A stretch of 64,000 bases of DNA, from NCBI GenBank assembly GCA_021464245.1, contig JADCRB010000068.1, positions 11,273,432 to 11,337,431 of the forward strand. The letters run 5' to 3'. Both the position numbers and the translations under genes were made by a program. How positions within the stretch are numbered: the first letter of the stretch is position 1; each line of letters starts with the position of its first letter. The stretch comes from Carallia brachiata. Taxonomy: Eukaryota > Streptophyta > Magnoliopsida > Malpighiales > Rhizophoraceae. The notes below the pieces were generated by a model that made no database searches, had not been told where the DNA came from, and saw nothing but the letters and a program-made list of their open reading frames with translations. Of this stretch, positions 34,241 through 44,909 are shown in pieces.

Positions 34241-35868
34241 TTTTTTTCCACCTTCGATATCTGGCACTTCCCCAATTAGCCAATTATTATATTTTATGGT
34301 GGTTGATGCAGTTATTTAAGGAGGGAGGCCTGTGCTTATATACTAGCTCAATACAGCAACCAGCCAACCACATTACATTGTTACAATGTCTATATAAAAT
34401 TTCAATAACATTTCTTTGTTACAACACTTAGGAATCTTGGAGTTCAGATGTTGACGTTTAACATTTTTTTCCCTTCCATATCTACAAGGCTTTAAAAAGC
34501 TCTCATAAACAGCTGTGATAGGCCCAATTGTTGAAGTTAATTTGTTCGTGGCATAATTAGTGTCGCTTTTCTTGTCTTAATGAGCTGAATTTCATTCAGT
34601 TATACTCTGTAGAATCTGGAACCAGTATACAAGCTTGCCAAATTGCCATTCATTCTTTTTTTTATGGGGAGAAATATCTAATTTTACACTAACTCTTTTA
34701 TTTTTTATAAATTTCACGTCTCATTTTTAGATTTCAACTTAAGACCTCTAAAATGATAGTATAAGCTCTTAATTAAAATGTCCATGAAAACACTCTATCT
34801 ACGTTATTTCCACTGTGTACCAAAAAAAAGAAAGAACAAGAAGTTCTTTCGACCTTGCGAATTTTTTTCTCTAAGATTTTGACGATGAAATCTAGAATCG
34901 TAAGTTGTTATCACTTGAGTGTCTCCTTCAAGTATTAAGCATCTACTTCGGCTACCTTGCATTGATCTTTACTTTTTCATCCTCATTTACAACCAATAGA
35001 GTAACCAATAAGTGTAGTTTACATTTTCTTTTTTGACTCTTCAATGTGTTGCTTCAAAAGGATGGTGCTTGCTATATCCGGAGAAAAACAATTAAGTTTA
35101 GTCCTGCCTGATATTATGGTAGCAGGCTTTTTCTAATACATACCAATAGATAAAACAATATGTGCTAATAATTAATTGCCTCGCCTGATCATATCCATTC
35201 TTTTTATGTCGATTAATCCACCTAAATAGACTAAAAAAAAAAAAAAAAGAATACCTATCACTCGATATGATAGTTTAGTAATAATTCGACGTATTTTCCT
35301 CACTCGTAACTCAAGTTTGAGTCTTAACGGTAACGCTAAGGAGCTTTGACTTCCACAATTCTCTAATCAACAGTTAACTAATATGCATTGTTGATTCCAG
35401 ATTCGACAAGGAGTCACGCGCGGTTCAACAATGTTCGGGTGGTGGGTTTTCTTCCATAGATAAAGTTGAATGGAATATAAAACAGGCAACAACTCGACCC
35501 TAACCTGCAGATCTAATGACTAACATATATGTGATAGATTTTTTTTGGATCTAAAAAAAAATACTTGTTATTTATCACGCATATAAAACTTATATTCATT
35601 ATTTTTGTAAAATATTTTATGTTTTGTTTAATAAAAGATATTACTAAATGACCATATAGCTCAAAGAATTTAGTCATAAAAATATGCATCACACCGACAT
35701 GATATCTGTTGGTAATTAACGACACTTTGTTATCTTCTTTTTCCATTTTTTCCAAATTTCAAGTTTCTAGTTTGTGTTGAAATGTAATCGAAGATGTTCT
35801 TTCTTTAAAAAAAACCAAAAAAACCAAAAAAACAAGAAGTTAATTGTGTAGAGAAGAAACCGATTACC
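34241..35868. other. Spacer upstream of the kiwellin relic
   Basis: AT-rich DNA containing the second SINE-like copy (35.25-35.40 kb). No gene is seen on either strand. Confidence 0.5.
35250..35400 (+). repeat. SINE-like repeat, copy 2
   Basis: Counterpart of 6838-6975 in the same orientation. It shares TAGTAATAATTCGACG, CCTCACTCGTAACT, AAGTTTGAGTC and a TTCTCTAATCAACAGT tail. Confidence 0.4.
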
Positions 35869-36108
35869 ATGGGGAGTTATCACACTATCTGTTGGTTGAT
35901 GTTTTCTGCTGCACTTTGTATTCAATGCTTACCTGTCTTGCTTCGCCCTGCTTGTAAGACGTGTACTTGCAGATGTAATAAGCTCACAACTCCCAAAAGT
36001 GGTGAAAATGCAGCTTTTCTTCAAATTTATGACACCATATCCTTAAAACTGACCAGCAAAACTCCCCCCTGTCCAATTATCATTTTCTTAGTGCTAAAAC
36101 TTTTGTAG
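35869..36108 (+). CDS. Small hypothetical secreted cysteine-rich peptide (doubtful)
   Basis: A 79-codon frame starts at an ATG in strong plant context (ACCATGG). It begins with a hydrophobic, signal-like segment (YHTICWLMFSAALCIQCLPV) followed by a cysteine cluster (CKTCTCRC), then becomes ordinary and ends in a hydrophobic tail. I recognise no family. No splice-linked extension is evident. It may be a fragment of a lost gene or chance. It is not needed to explain its surroundings. Confidence 0.2.
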   Translation: MGSYHTICWLMFSAALCIQCLPVLLRPACKTCTCRCNKLTTPKSGENAAFLQIYDTISLKLTSKTPPCPIIIFLVLKLL

Positions 36109-36190
36109 GTTACAAGTCAACACTCCAGTTTCTTGGCGCACATATTTGTGCAGTTCTACAGCTATCTGATTGCTTAAAAAAAAAAAAAAA

Positions 36191-36402
36191 TTACAGCACA
36201 GGAGGATTTATGTTGGAAGAATTTGTTTGAATGCAATTTTGTCTTCATTTTTTGAAATCATGCCTTCATTTTTTGCAACAAAAAATTATATATATCTTAT
36301 TACTTTTTTATTACAAAAAGTGAAGTATGGCAAAAAAAAAATAAAACAAAACGTAGTTGTATTCAAGCAAATTCTTATGGCACAAATTCTCTGATGCTGT
36401 AG
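36191..36402. repeat. MITE-like element, copy 2
   Basis: The left end TTACAGCACAGGAGGATTTA and the reverse complement of the right end CTACAGCATCAGAGAATTTG pair. Both continue with AAGAATTTG and TTGAATRCAA. The left end abuts an A-run. Same family as 26358-26537. Confidence 0.6.
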
Positions 36403-36544
36403 CGGTGCTCTCACTTAAAATATTTCATTCTGGAATCAAATGCCAAAGGTGTAAGGTTCTTTGGCCTATCATTTTATGTTCATTTTCCAGAGCCTACTAA
36501 CTTGAAGGCAGGATTGCAAACCAGCCATGTACTGATCAAAGCTT

Positions 36545-37501
36545 CTATGTATATCTTTTGACATTACAGTCTCGCAGTCGTCTCAACAGAACATGTATAA
36601 AAAATGCGGGGAAAAAAGAGACAAGTAAAGAAAAAAAATTTATACTTTGTTGACATCTCCTCCTGAACTCCCTGATACCTCTCCAAAGCACTGTTTTGGG
36701 GATTGAGAAGTCCCCAAAGGTAATGCAACTTCGTGCAGTGCCATGTCCCCTGATGACTTTTACCTTCACGTGTTCTGGCAATCTCAAAGTATACTTGTCT
36801 TCCTCTCCTCTAGCCACAAGTATTGAGTGCCCTGTGGAGCGCGCCCTCGAAAATCTTCCCATACTCTCATCCCTGCCATTTTCTTTGCTCGTGCCATGAG
36901 CCGCTCCATCCCCATTTCCTTTTCGATCTTCCTCGCCATGGCCTTCTGGAATGGCAATGCTAATAGCAGGGTCTACATTTCCATTACTACCATCATGAGC
37001 ATCCGGGTTGGGGTCAAGTGTCAGGGTCTTTTCCAATATCTCTTTAGGCAAGTCGAGATCTCTACGACAAACCGGGCACGTCTTGTGAGATCCAAGCCAA
37101 ACATCAATGCATTGTTGGTGAAAAACATGGCAGCAAACTGTTAGCAACCGAAGTAAATCGTCATCCGAAAACTCTGCCAAGCAAATAGCACATTCGAGGC
37201 CGTACTTTTCACGTCGAACTTCTTTGACAGCAGAATACGTACATGCAGGAAAAAGCTGTATTAGAGAGGGATCAAGCCCCTGGTATACCGGTAAATCGGA
37301 CGGATTTACAAGGTTTCCTGAAGGGGTACGCCGTAGATGCCAATTGCCTACAATGCTATCCATGCAACACCTACAAAAATATACGGAGAAAAAAGCTATA
37401 AAGAAGCAAAGGAGGGTAATTGAGGCCACAATGATAGTTACTGAAGGAGAGACAAAATATGTTGGTTGTTGTGGGTCTGACGTAGAATTCGTCGGTGACA
37501 C
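36545..37501 (-). CDS. ATL-type RING-H2 E3 ubiquitin ligase, N-terminus unresolved
   Basis: Membrane-anchored ubiquitin ligase of the plant ATL family, which transfers ubiquitin from an E2 through its RING. Domain order matches the family: a hydrophobic anchor (SVTIIVASITLLCFFIAFF), the GLD motif (GLDPSLIQLFPACTYS), then an intact RING-H2. The RING reads CAIC, C-x-H, H-x2-C, with the conserved Trp of DVWL, and CPVC. The C-terminal half is acidic, then basic, and ends with another hydrophobic stretch. The open frame from 37501 begins at GTG. No in-frame ATG precedes the anchor: the first is at 37363 inside the protein, and an upstream in-frame ATG at 37579 meets TGA after two codons. The true start is therefore on a separate 5' exon, non-AUG, or hidden by a sequence error. 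The stop is the TAG at 36547-36545. Confidence 0.85.
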   Translation of the reverse strand: MSPTNSTSDPQQPTYFVSPSVTIIVASITLLCFFIAFFSVYFCRCCMDSIVGNWHLRRTPSGNLVNPSDLPVYQGLDPSLIQLFPACTYSAVKEVRREKYGLECAICLAEFSDDDLLRLLTVCCHVFHQQCIDVWLGSHKTCPVCRRDLDLPKEILEKTLTLDPNPDAHDGSNGNVDPAISIAIPEGHGEEDRKGNGDGAAHGTSKENGRDESMGRFSRARSTGHSILVARGEEDKYTLRLPEHVKVKVIRGHGTARSCITFGDFSIPKTVLWRGIREFRRRCQQSINFFSLLVSFFPAFFIHVLLRRLRDCNVKRYT

Positions 37502-37519
37502 TGAACGGAAAGCTGCAAC

Positions 37520-40023
37520 CTGAATTGGTGACCGGAGATCGGATTTTTCCCACCTCTTTTCCCGCCCTCAGTTCTGCATGGATTCAGAAAGTTGTGAAAA
37601 TAAAAATGAGAGAGCTAGGCTAGCTAGAAAGGAAAATAAAATGTTGTTGTAATGGATGCTTGGATTTTATGTTTTGTTAGGTACGTGAAAGGCTAATAGG
37701 AAGAGAGAAACAAGGAGGCAGTTCGATTGTTTGTTTTGTGAAAACTGCATTGCATGGCTTAAATTAGAAGGGTGATGCGGAGAGATTGGTTTTATGTCCT
37801 TGGTAGAGACCATGGTTAGCGAGCGAGTCATTGTGAGAAGGTTGAGGATCTTTGTCTGAACACCAGCAACTTGGCCTCAACAAATTCCTAATTTCTTGTC
37901 TCATAATTAATAAATTATTGGTAACAAATAATTACAGAGACAATTTTATTATCGCAGCAGGTTTACGGGTAAATTAACGTTCTTTTCATATCGTAAAATC
38001 ATTGTATTTTATGGATAATCTTTCAGGAGAAATCAAGGTGTGAACTTCCAATGTCTCCTTCCCAAACCTCTTTGAAGAATTAAATCGCCAACAATCCAAT
38101 ATCATTACAACTTTCCTTTTTTGTTTTTTGTTTTTTTGGGTTTGTCGTTCAATGCAATAACATTGGTTGAAATGTAAGAAATGTTGAGTCGACCGCCAAC
38201 CTGTATAATGGCTTTAGTTGCTATATATATCTTTGATAGCAAAAGCTTTTTCAGCTTCACATTTTTATTACAGCGTAGCTCCAACATATTTGTGCTTGTT
38301 TCTGAAGACATTGAATTTATGCATTTGGTCCATTGAACGAGACAGCGTAACAACGTTTAGTCTCATTCGTAAATGTTGACACGTTTACTTCATAGCAGAA
38401 GTTCAGGTTGTTAAGACAATTAGTTCGTCATCACTGGTTTGTTTTAGCTTGTCAAATATCACGACTATTTATTGGAAAAGCCAACAATTTAAGTGTATGT
38501 GCGCACTTAAACAACTACACATAAGCGAACTGGAGGCTTATTGTTGCGTTGTTAGACTCAAAAAATCAGCCTCAGATTCTTGGCAATTACAATAGCCAGA
38601 ACTCTGCTATACTGCACGGACCAAAGTGAAGGCAACGGGCAAGCCCTTTTTATTCTCAACTCTGGTCAGCAGTACAAAAAGGCAGCACATGATTGAGGAG
38701 GACAATAATGACTAACCCTACCATGAACCAAAGAGAATTTGAGTGATCCAAAGAATGTGCAATCCCAGGTTCTGGATGAAATCAACCGCCCAGTGGCCGC
38801 TCCTTGCCCTTGAAGAGCTCGAGAGGCGTGGGGCTGGGGTTTCAAATCTCCCAACCATGCTAGCATTTGCTAGCAATTTGTGGTGTCTGCCTAAATGGCT
38901 AATAATTCCACGCTTGTTCCCCTTCCGCACTAATTACTTCCGATAATTATTTATTACCTTGCGGAAAAGAAAAAAAAAAAGTCATAAATGAAATCCACAA
39001 TCCAACTGCATCATCATCAGATGTATGCTCGATGAACACTAGTTCAACAAGAGCATTTCTACTTTTTGCCAAATAGTAACTTGATTGCCAAACGATATAA
39101 CATGGACGGCGGTTAAAATTGTATTCCCAAGTTCCTATCCTAGACTGAGTTCGTATAAATAGACCCTGCTTCAACCCCAGTTTGCATCATTCAACTTCAG
39201 TGAACTAATGCATAATTCTTTCCCTTAACCCAAACATAAACTTTCTGCAACAAAAACCAGGGCAAGATCGTATAAATGGAAAAATCAGTACAGATACGAA
39301 CAAATGCATATAAATGGTTACCTACATATCAGCTGAACCATAGTCCATAGGCATATTCTGCTACCACTAGTCGCATGATATAGGTAGAGGTGCCTAAGCT
39401 CTTTTTCAAGCATCTGTTGGTGTACCATTTCGAGCTTGATCTGTTCAAGACCTTTATAGTTATTCCGGACATACACATCAACCACAGCAGGATAACCAAT
39501 GGGGGCAATTAATTTGGCAAAAACATTTTAAGTTTTATCTGGACATTTGCATTCTGAAATGTTTGCCTCTAGCATCATCAGCTAGGTTTCATATACAGAA
39601 ATTGAAACTATTAAGGTGAACTCAATCCAACTACATTGTTATGCTTACCTCACACATTATGACCTCATACATTCAGTCCAATTTGCTTGCGCACCTCAGA
39701 GTCTTGGATAATTCAGTCACCACCTGCATCAGAATTGGGCAAAATGGATTATAAAATGCATTTTAACTTTTCTTGTCATCAGTCTTCAAGGAAACAGAAG
39801 AATGTCTGTCAATGCGTTCAGGCAAATAAATGATCAGTTACAAGCCTCATTGTAGATGAGATTATCCACACATTAAAACCTAACATAGAGATAACCCATT
39901 CAATAAAAAAAAAACTGAAATATCTCATCACGTGAAAAAACATCCATCAATATGCTGACAAATTTACCTGCTAGCTGTGCAGATCCTGAGCAGAAAACGA
40001 AAATAAATGTTCCGCGAGAAAGA

Positions 40024-40059
<36 letters not shown>

Positions 40060-40400
40060 CCTACTGTAGTATATTAATCCAAAGTGGTACAAAAGTAAAG
40101 ACAACAGTTCTCCTTGCAAGAGAGTATTCCAGGATCTTGATTGATAACAAGATTAAGACTACAGTGTGAAGGTTCGAATTTGGACACTTTTGAAGAAAAT
40201 TTCATGCATAAAATGAAGTGGCTGAGTGACCGATAAGTGACATCTCCTTCATAATAGGGAGTCACAAAGCATTAAGTGAGGCACCATTCACATCCAAAAG
40301 GCTAAAGCCCACTCTTCACATCCTTTGTCATCCCATTTTTTTCCCTGAGCAACTTAAGTACCAATCAGGTTCCACAAACATAATAAATGACATTCAATTC
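37520..40400. other. Region between the ATL and CCCH genes
   Basis: Includes the ATL upstream flank, a possible 5' coding exon at 37685-37813 (see findings), and the 3' flank of the CCCH gene. A GA/CAGAGA microsatellite lies at 40.02-40.06 kb. A minus-strand stretch at 39.36-39.54 kb reads as protein-like text but is not linked to a gene. Nothing else is recognised. Confidence 0.45.
40021..40062 (+). repeat. (GA)n / (GAGACA)n microsatellite
   Basis: About ten GA units followed by GACAGAGACAGAGACAGAGAC. It lies about 340 bp 3' of the CCCH stop codon, possibly in its 3' untranslated region. Confidence 0.85.
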
Positions 40401-42963
40401 TCATTCTATGTCGTCAATCCAGTCACCATATATTCGACTGATTTTGTCTGGACCCTTCCATTTCAAATGAGTTCTCTGCCCTGGCCTCTGAATTAGTATA
40501 GATGACCTTTGTGATGGAACTCCAAGATGATAGAGATCTGAATGAGGAACAGTAGTAACTGATGGAACCACAGTCTCTGCTGAAGTTTTTAGAGGCACTA
40601 CTGTAACCTGCTTCGAGTCAGGAGGGACAGAGGAAGAATCTTTAGCTTCAGACTCCACAAGCCCCCCACCATAGCGGTGCAACTCTGCACTTAGAAAATT
40701 ATTCCCAAAAGTTAAACATGAAAGATTGTCACCAGCTATTCCTATATCATTCAGAAAGAATATGGTAGACACATATCTTCAACAACATAAACAGACACAT
40801 ACAGAGATCCATCACTGCCATGCTTTGCATAGACAATAAGAATATTAGCTTATAACTTACGTTGAGTCTACAGCAAAAATGGAAATGGTGCGTGAAAAAT
40901 ATAAAGCTCACCACATAAGTTTATAAGCAGACCATCCTAAAAATCAAAATTTTTATATAGCTCTACATAGAACAAAAATAGTATCTCAGACTCACAATTA
41001 CTGCACTCTTGAGATAAAGGCTCCAGGTTCTCATGTTCTACATAAAGGTCAAGGGCTTCAAGGGAAGGAATATCAGTTTTTAACATATTTGAAGAAACAT
41101 TTACTTCTGCATATATATGTTTGATCTAAGAAACAAAGTAATCTCAGACAGCCATATAGATGGTGCAAACAATCATATATTTCAATTGCATAAATAATAA
41201 TTACAACACCCTTACAACATGTAAACAACTTAAGCCATGAGGCTTAAGGACAATCCTGATAAGACAATAAATTTGGTTCCACATGAAGGGCAAACCTTAA
41301 TGTGACAATAAGGTCACTCTATTGTGATTTAGAAGTCATAGGTTCCATTTACAAAAATAGTCTCTCTGTAAAAACTAGGGTAAAGCAACATACATCTAAC
41401 CCTTCCCAATATCCCCCAGCGTGGGAGCCATGTGCATCGGGACACCTTTTATATTGGGTACATGTATCGCAAGGGAAAAAAAATGCCTCCCTACATGGAA
41501 TAGCACCGTGTAACAATTACTCAAAACAACATTAAATAAGAACATTTTCAGTCGAGAAGATAGTAGCACGTTAGTTTTCATAAAGAACCAAGTCGTTAAT
41601 GAAAAGTCCAGACTAATTTGTAAGCCTCTAAAAGCATATCCAGCAAATGGGACTCCCAAGAAGTTAGAGGCAAAAAAAACACCAATGTAATGTATGCTCT
41701 TCTAAAATACAAAATGTAGTAACTTTATTCATCCTTAATTTTGACCACTCATTAACACGATAGACCTGGCATTGCACAATCACTTAAAGGAGATAACTTT
41801 GATTCCAAATTGAAATACTTTTGTCTGCTTTTATTTTACAAGAGCCGATATTGACACATGCAAAACAGTTGGTTCCCTAGCTGAACGGCTCCATTCATTG
41901 GTAAAAATATTTATGTCACCAATCAACAGGTGAAGGGAACGAAAAGTTCACAGCAACGCACATAATGCTACTCCGATTCCATAAATCAAATTCAATAAAA
42001 ACAGTTTCATAATCACCATCTGGTCCATACCAAATTGAAACAGTTTCATCCTTAAAATCTGTCTTTTTGTTTTTTTCTTGTTTGATGAGTACAAGATCAT
42101 CAATATTGAATGTTGATATCTATTAACTTAAATGCTTACAAATGTGGGGTGCAAATTAATCGAATCAGCACATTTCATGACATACCTGCAGCACCATGAG
42201 CAAAATGGCACTTATTCCCAAATGGGCAATACCCAGTAAGTTCCCACTTATTACAAATTCTTGTCTTCCAATTTGATGGCTTCACATTTGCTGTAGTCCC
42301 ACTTCCATTTCCAGCAGCACCACCGCCACCACCTCCATACCCTCCTGGACCCAAACTTATTGCAACGCTTTCCCTATTCTTTGACTGCTCATCATGCAAA
42401 AACGTGCAGTTATCCCCATAAGGACACCCCTCCTCGGTATAAAACTTCTTGCAGTGCCTCCCTTTATAAGATCTCTGTGTCTCCCCTCCGAATCCCCCTA
42501 TTGATGGGATTTGAAATTCTTCTCTGATTTCCACAACGTTTCCCTTCTCTTCCTCATGAGCAGCCACAATTTCCTGCCAGTTGGGAGGCGGGCGCCGAAG
42601 TTCCTCTATGCTATGTGCAAAGTTGCAGTTTGTAATGTAGGGGCACGTGCCAGCCCGGAACTTGCAGCATAGTTTTGTCTTGAAGAACATTTTCCCTATG
42701 GACTTCTTGGAGGTCAATTCCTGTGAATTGTTCTTTGATTTCTTATTTGGTGGCTCGCTTCCAGAGCGTGTTTGAGAGGACTGGTAGTTGGAATTGGAGT
42801 GGTTGCTGTCAGCAGGGCCATCAGAGTTGTTCCAGGCACGGTAATCATCTTCTGTTGCCCAAACAACGCTGGAATCTGAGGAATTCGGAATCCAACTGTC
42901 GGGGCCGGTTCCAGGAATAACTTGGACAACGTTTCCACTAGAATAATCTCTAGAGTAATCCAT
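40401..42963 (-). CDS. Three-finger CCCH zinc-finger protein
   Basis: Probable RNA-binding (or nucleic-acid-binding) CCCH protein of the plant group I associate with Arabidopsis C3H12/C3H39. Two exons, 42963-42186 and 40684-40401, are separated by a 1.5-kb intron (TGCAG/GTATG donor, TGCAG acceptor), giving 353 residues. The start is the ATG opening MDYSRDYSSG; the longer frame begins with TTG. Finger 1 is C-x7-C-x5-C-x3-H ending at H117 (CKFRAGTCPYITNCNFAH). It is followed by the family block EELRRPPPNWQEIVAAHEEE. Finger 2 is C-x8-C-x5-C-x3-H (171-190). A Gly-rich linker follows, then finger 3 of the same spacing (237-256). The tail ends KGPDKISRIYGDWIDDIE. All zinc ligands are present. The sequence upstream of the ATG is duplicated at 44.3-44.9 kb. 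The precise orthologue is uncertain. Confidence 0.92.
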
Positions 42964-43377
42964 TTTAGAAGAACAACCCACCAACTTGAACAGACTGAAG
43001 TTTTATTATTTACAGCTAAAACCACAAACAGCTGATCAAATACCCATGAACCCAAATTGCTTATATTGAATGGAAATGAAGTGGAGATGTGAGATCACTC
43101 AAGTTCAAGAAATGGGTAGTTGACAAAAGTTATGCATAGCTTGAACCCAAAAATAAAAATAAAAATAAAAGAAACGGAATTGTCAAAGCAGCAAGAAAAT
43201 CTGAAACTCAGAAATTTGTTGACAAAACCCTAACCGATGTTCAAAGAAGAGCATTAAATCCAATCCAATTACGTGGAACTTAATGAAAGTCTAATTGAAG
43301 AATAAAATCTCCCAAATTTGCGAAATGGGTCTTCAATTAAAACATCTAAGGCTGATTTTAGAAGGCTTTCACCTTGA

Positions 43378-43672
43378 ATTTGCAACTAACAAAGCAAAAA
43401 TGACAACAAGAAATGACAACATGCAAAGAGCACTAAAGAAAGAAAACCTGGAAATTGATGACTAGAATTATGGATCTACAATCCTGATATTGTGCTGATA
43501 TTTAGAGCACAATCTGAAAACTAGAGAAGATAAATTTTGGAGAAGAATGGAAAGATTGTGGCTTTAAAAGTAGAAGGTTTGCCAGAGGACTTTCACAGGA
43601 GATAATGGAATATATGGATTTTTTTTATTTTTGTTTTTTTTGGCTAGATCTGGTTTTTAAGAGATGAGAGAT
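43378..43672. repeat. 5'-flank segment of the CCCH gene, copy 1 of a duplication
   Basis: About 295 bp upstream of the CCCH start, probably covering 5' untranslated sequence and proximal promoter. It includes TTATGGATCTACAATCCTGA, TGCTGATAT-TAGAGCA and a run through GAGGACTTTC. The same order of blocks recurs at 44297-44909. Confidence 0.85.
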
Positions 43673-43956
43673 AAAAACAAATTAAATAGAGTATACTTTT
43701 TTTTTTGGTCAACATACAAAAAATCACAATTTTTACATCTTGTAATAAATTTAGGATATTTTTTATAATTAACAAATCTTATCCAATTAATTAAAAAAAT
43801 TAATATCTTATCCATTAATATGAATAAAATTTATTATCATGTATATATAATAAAAATTGATTATACGTTTGATTATGTGTCATTTAATATAAAAATAATA
43901 AAATAAAACTAACTAAATAATAAATGATATATATATATATATATATATATTTATAT

Positions 43957-43991
<35 letters not shown>

Positions 43992-44296
43992 TAATTTTTT
44001 CCTCCATGCTTCTCTGACCCTTTCCTCCCGATCCAGATAAAACCAAAATAAACCTTCCGTTGGAGCCCAAGCTAAACGTGCTGTACGAACTCGCAAAAGT
44101 ATCGATAAAAAGCTATTTTAATCTTATTGATAAAGGATATAATATTTTATATTAATAAAAAATAAATTTATAATATAATTTATAATAAATATAAATTTTT
44201 TTTATTAACTTAATTTTTTAATAAAATTTAACACTCATAAACATTATTTAACATAATATTAAACATTGGATTGCTCCTCTTATTTGTATTCATTCA
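43673..44296. other. AT-rich spacer between the duplicated segments
   Basis: Contains the AT/TTTA microsatellite at 43.93-43.99 kb and AT-rich DNA. No gene. Confidence 0.6.
43929..43992 (+). repeat. (AT)n followed by (TTTA)n microsatellite
   Basis: About eleven AT units run into about ten ATTT/TTTA units. Confidence 0.95.
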
Positions 44297-44909
44297 TTTG
44301 CAACTAGCGTAACAAATATGACAATAACAAAAAAACAACATGCACGAAGCTCTAATGAAAGAAAACTTGCCATTTTTTTTTTTTGTCAGATTAAATAGGT
44401 GAATTATCGATATAAAAATTATCGTATTTATAAAATTAAGATTAAGAGTACTTATTATTATTCTCATTTAATTTTCTGTAAAAAAATTTTATTATTAAAA
44501 TATTATTAAATCTAAAAAAATCTTTTACGTATTTAACTTTGATGTTAGCAAATTTTTAATTAATCAGCTTTTGTTAACATGAAAAGACAGCCGCTGGGGC
44601 TTGAATATAGGCAAATGCTGTGAAAAACGTGCCAAATTACGAATTAAGTTTATCACTTTCAATGGTAAGAAACCTGGAGATTGATGAGAAGAAAAGGATT
44701 TGATGGGTTATGGATCTACAATCCTGATATTGCGCTGATATCTAGAGCAAAATCTGGAACCTAGTGAAGATGAATTGGGGGGAAGAATGAAAAGATTTTG
44801 GCTTTATAAGTGCAAGGTATGTTCAGAGGACTTCCATAGGAGAAAATGGATAATATTGATTTTTTTTGCTTCAAGCTACCTTATATAGCATTTAAGAGAT
44901 GAGAATACA
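44297..44909. repeat. 5'-flank segment, copy 2, interrupted by an insertion
   Basis: 44297-44370 matches 43378-43452 and 44668-44909 matches the remainder of copy 1. This includes TTATGGATCTACAATCCTGA and TTTAAGAGATGAGA at the far end. About 297 bp of unrelated sequence (roughly 44371-44667) sits between, next to AAGAAA-type bases on both sides. No CCCH coding sequence follows this copy, so only the flank was duplicated. Confidence 0.8.

Noticed and set aside
38840..38880. A-box-like TAGCATGGTTGGG followed by GATTTGAAACCCC on the minus strand
   Set aside because: The two motifs are almost adjacent, not spaced as in a tRNA or SINE promoter, and no cloverleaf can form.
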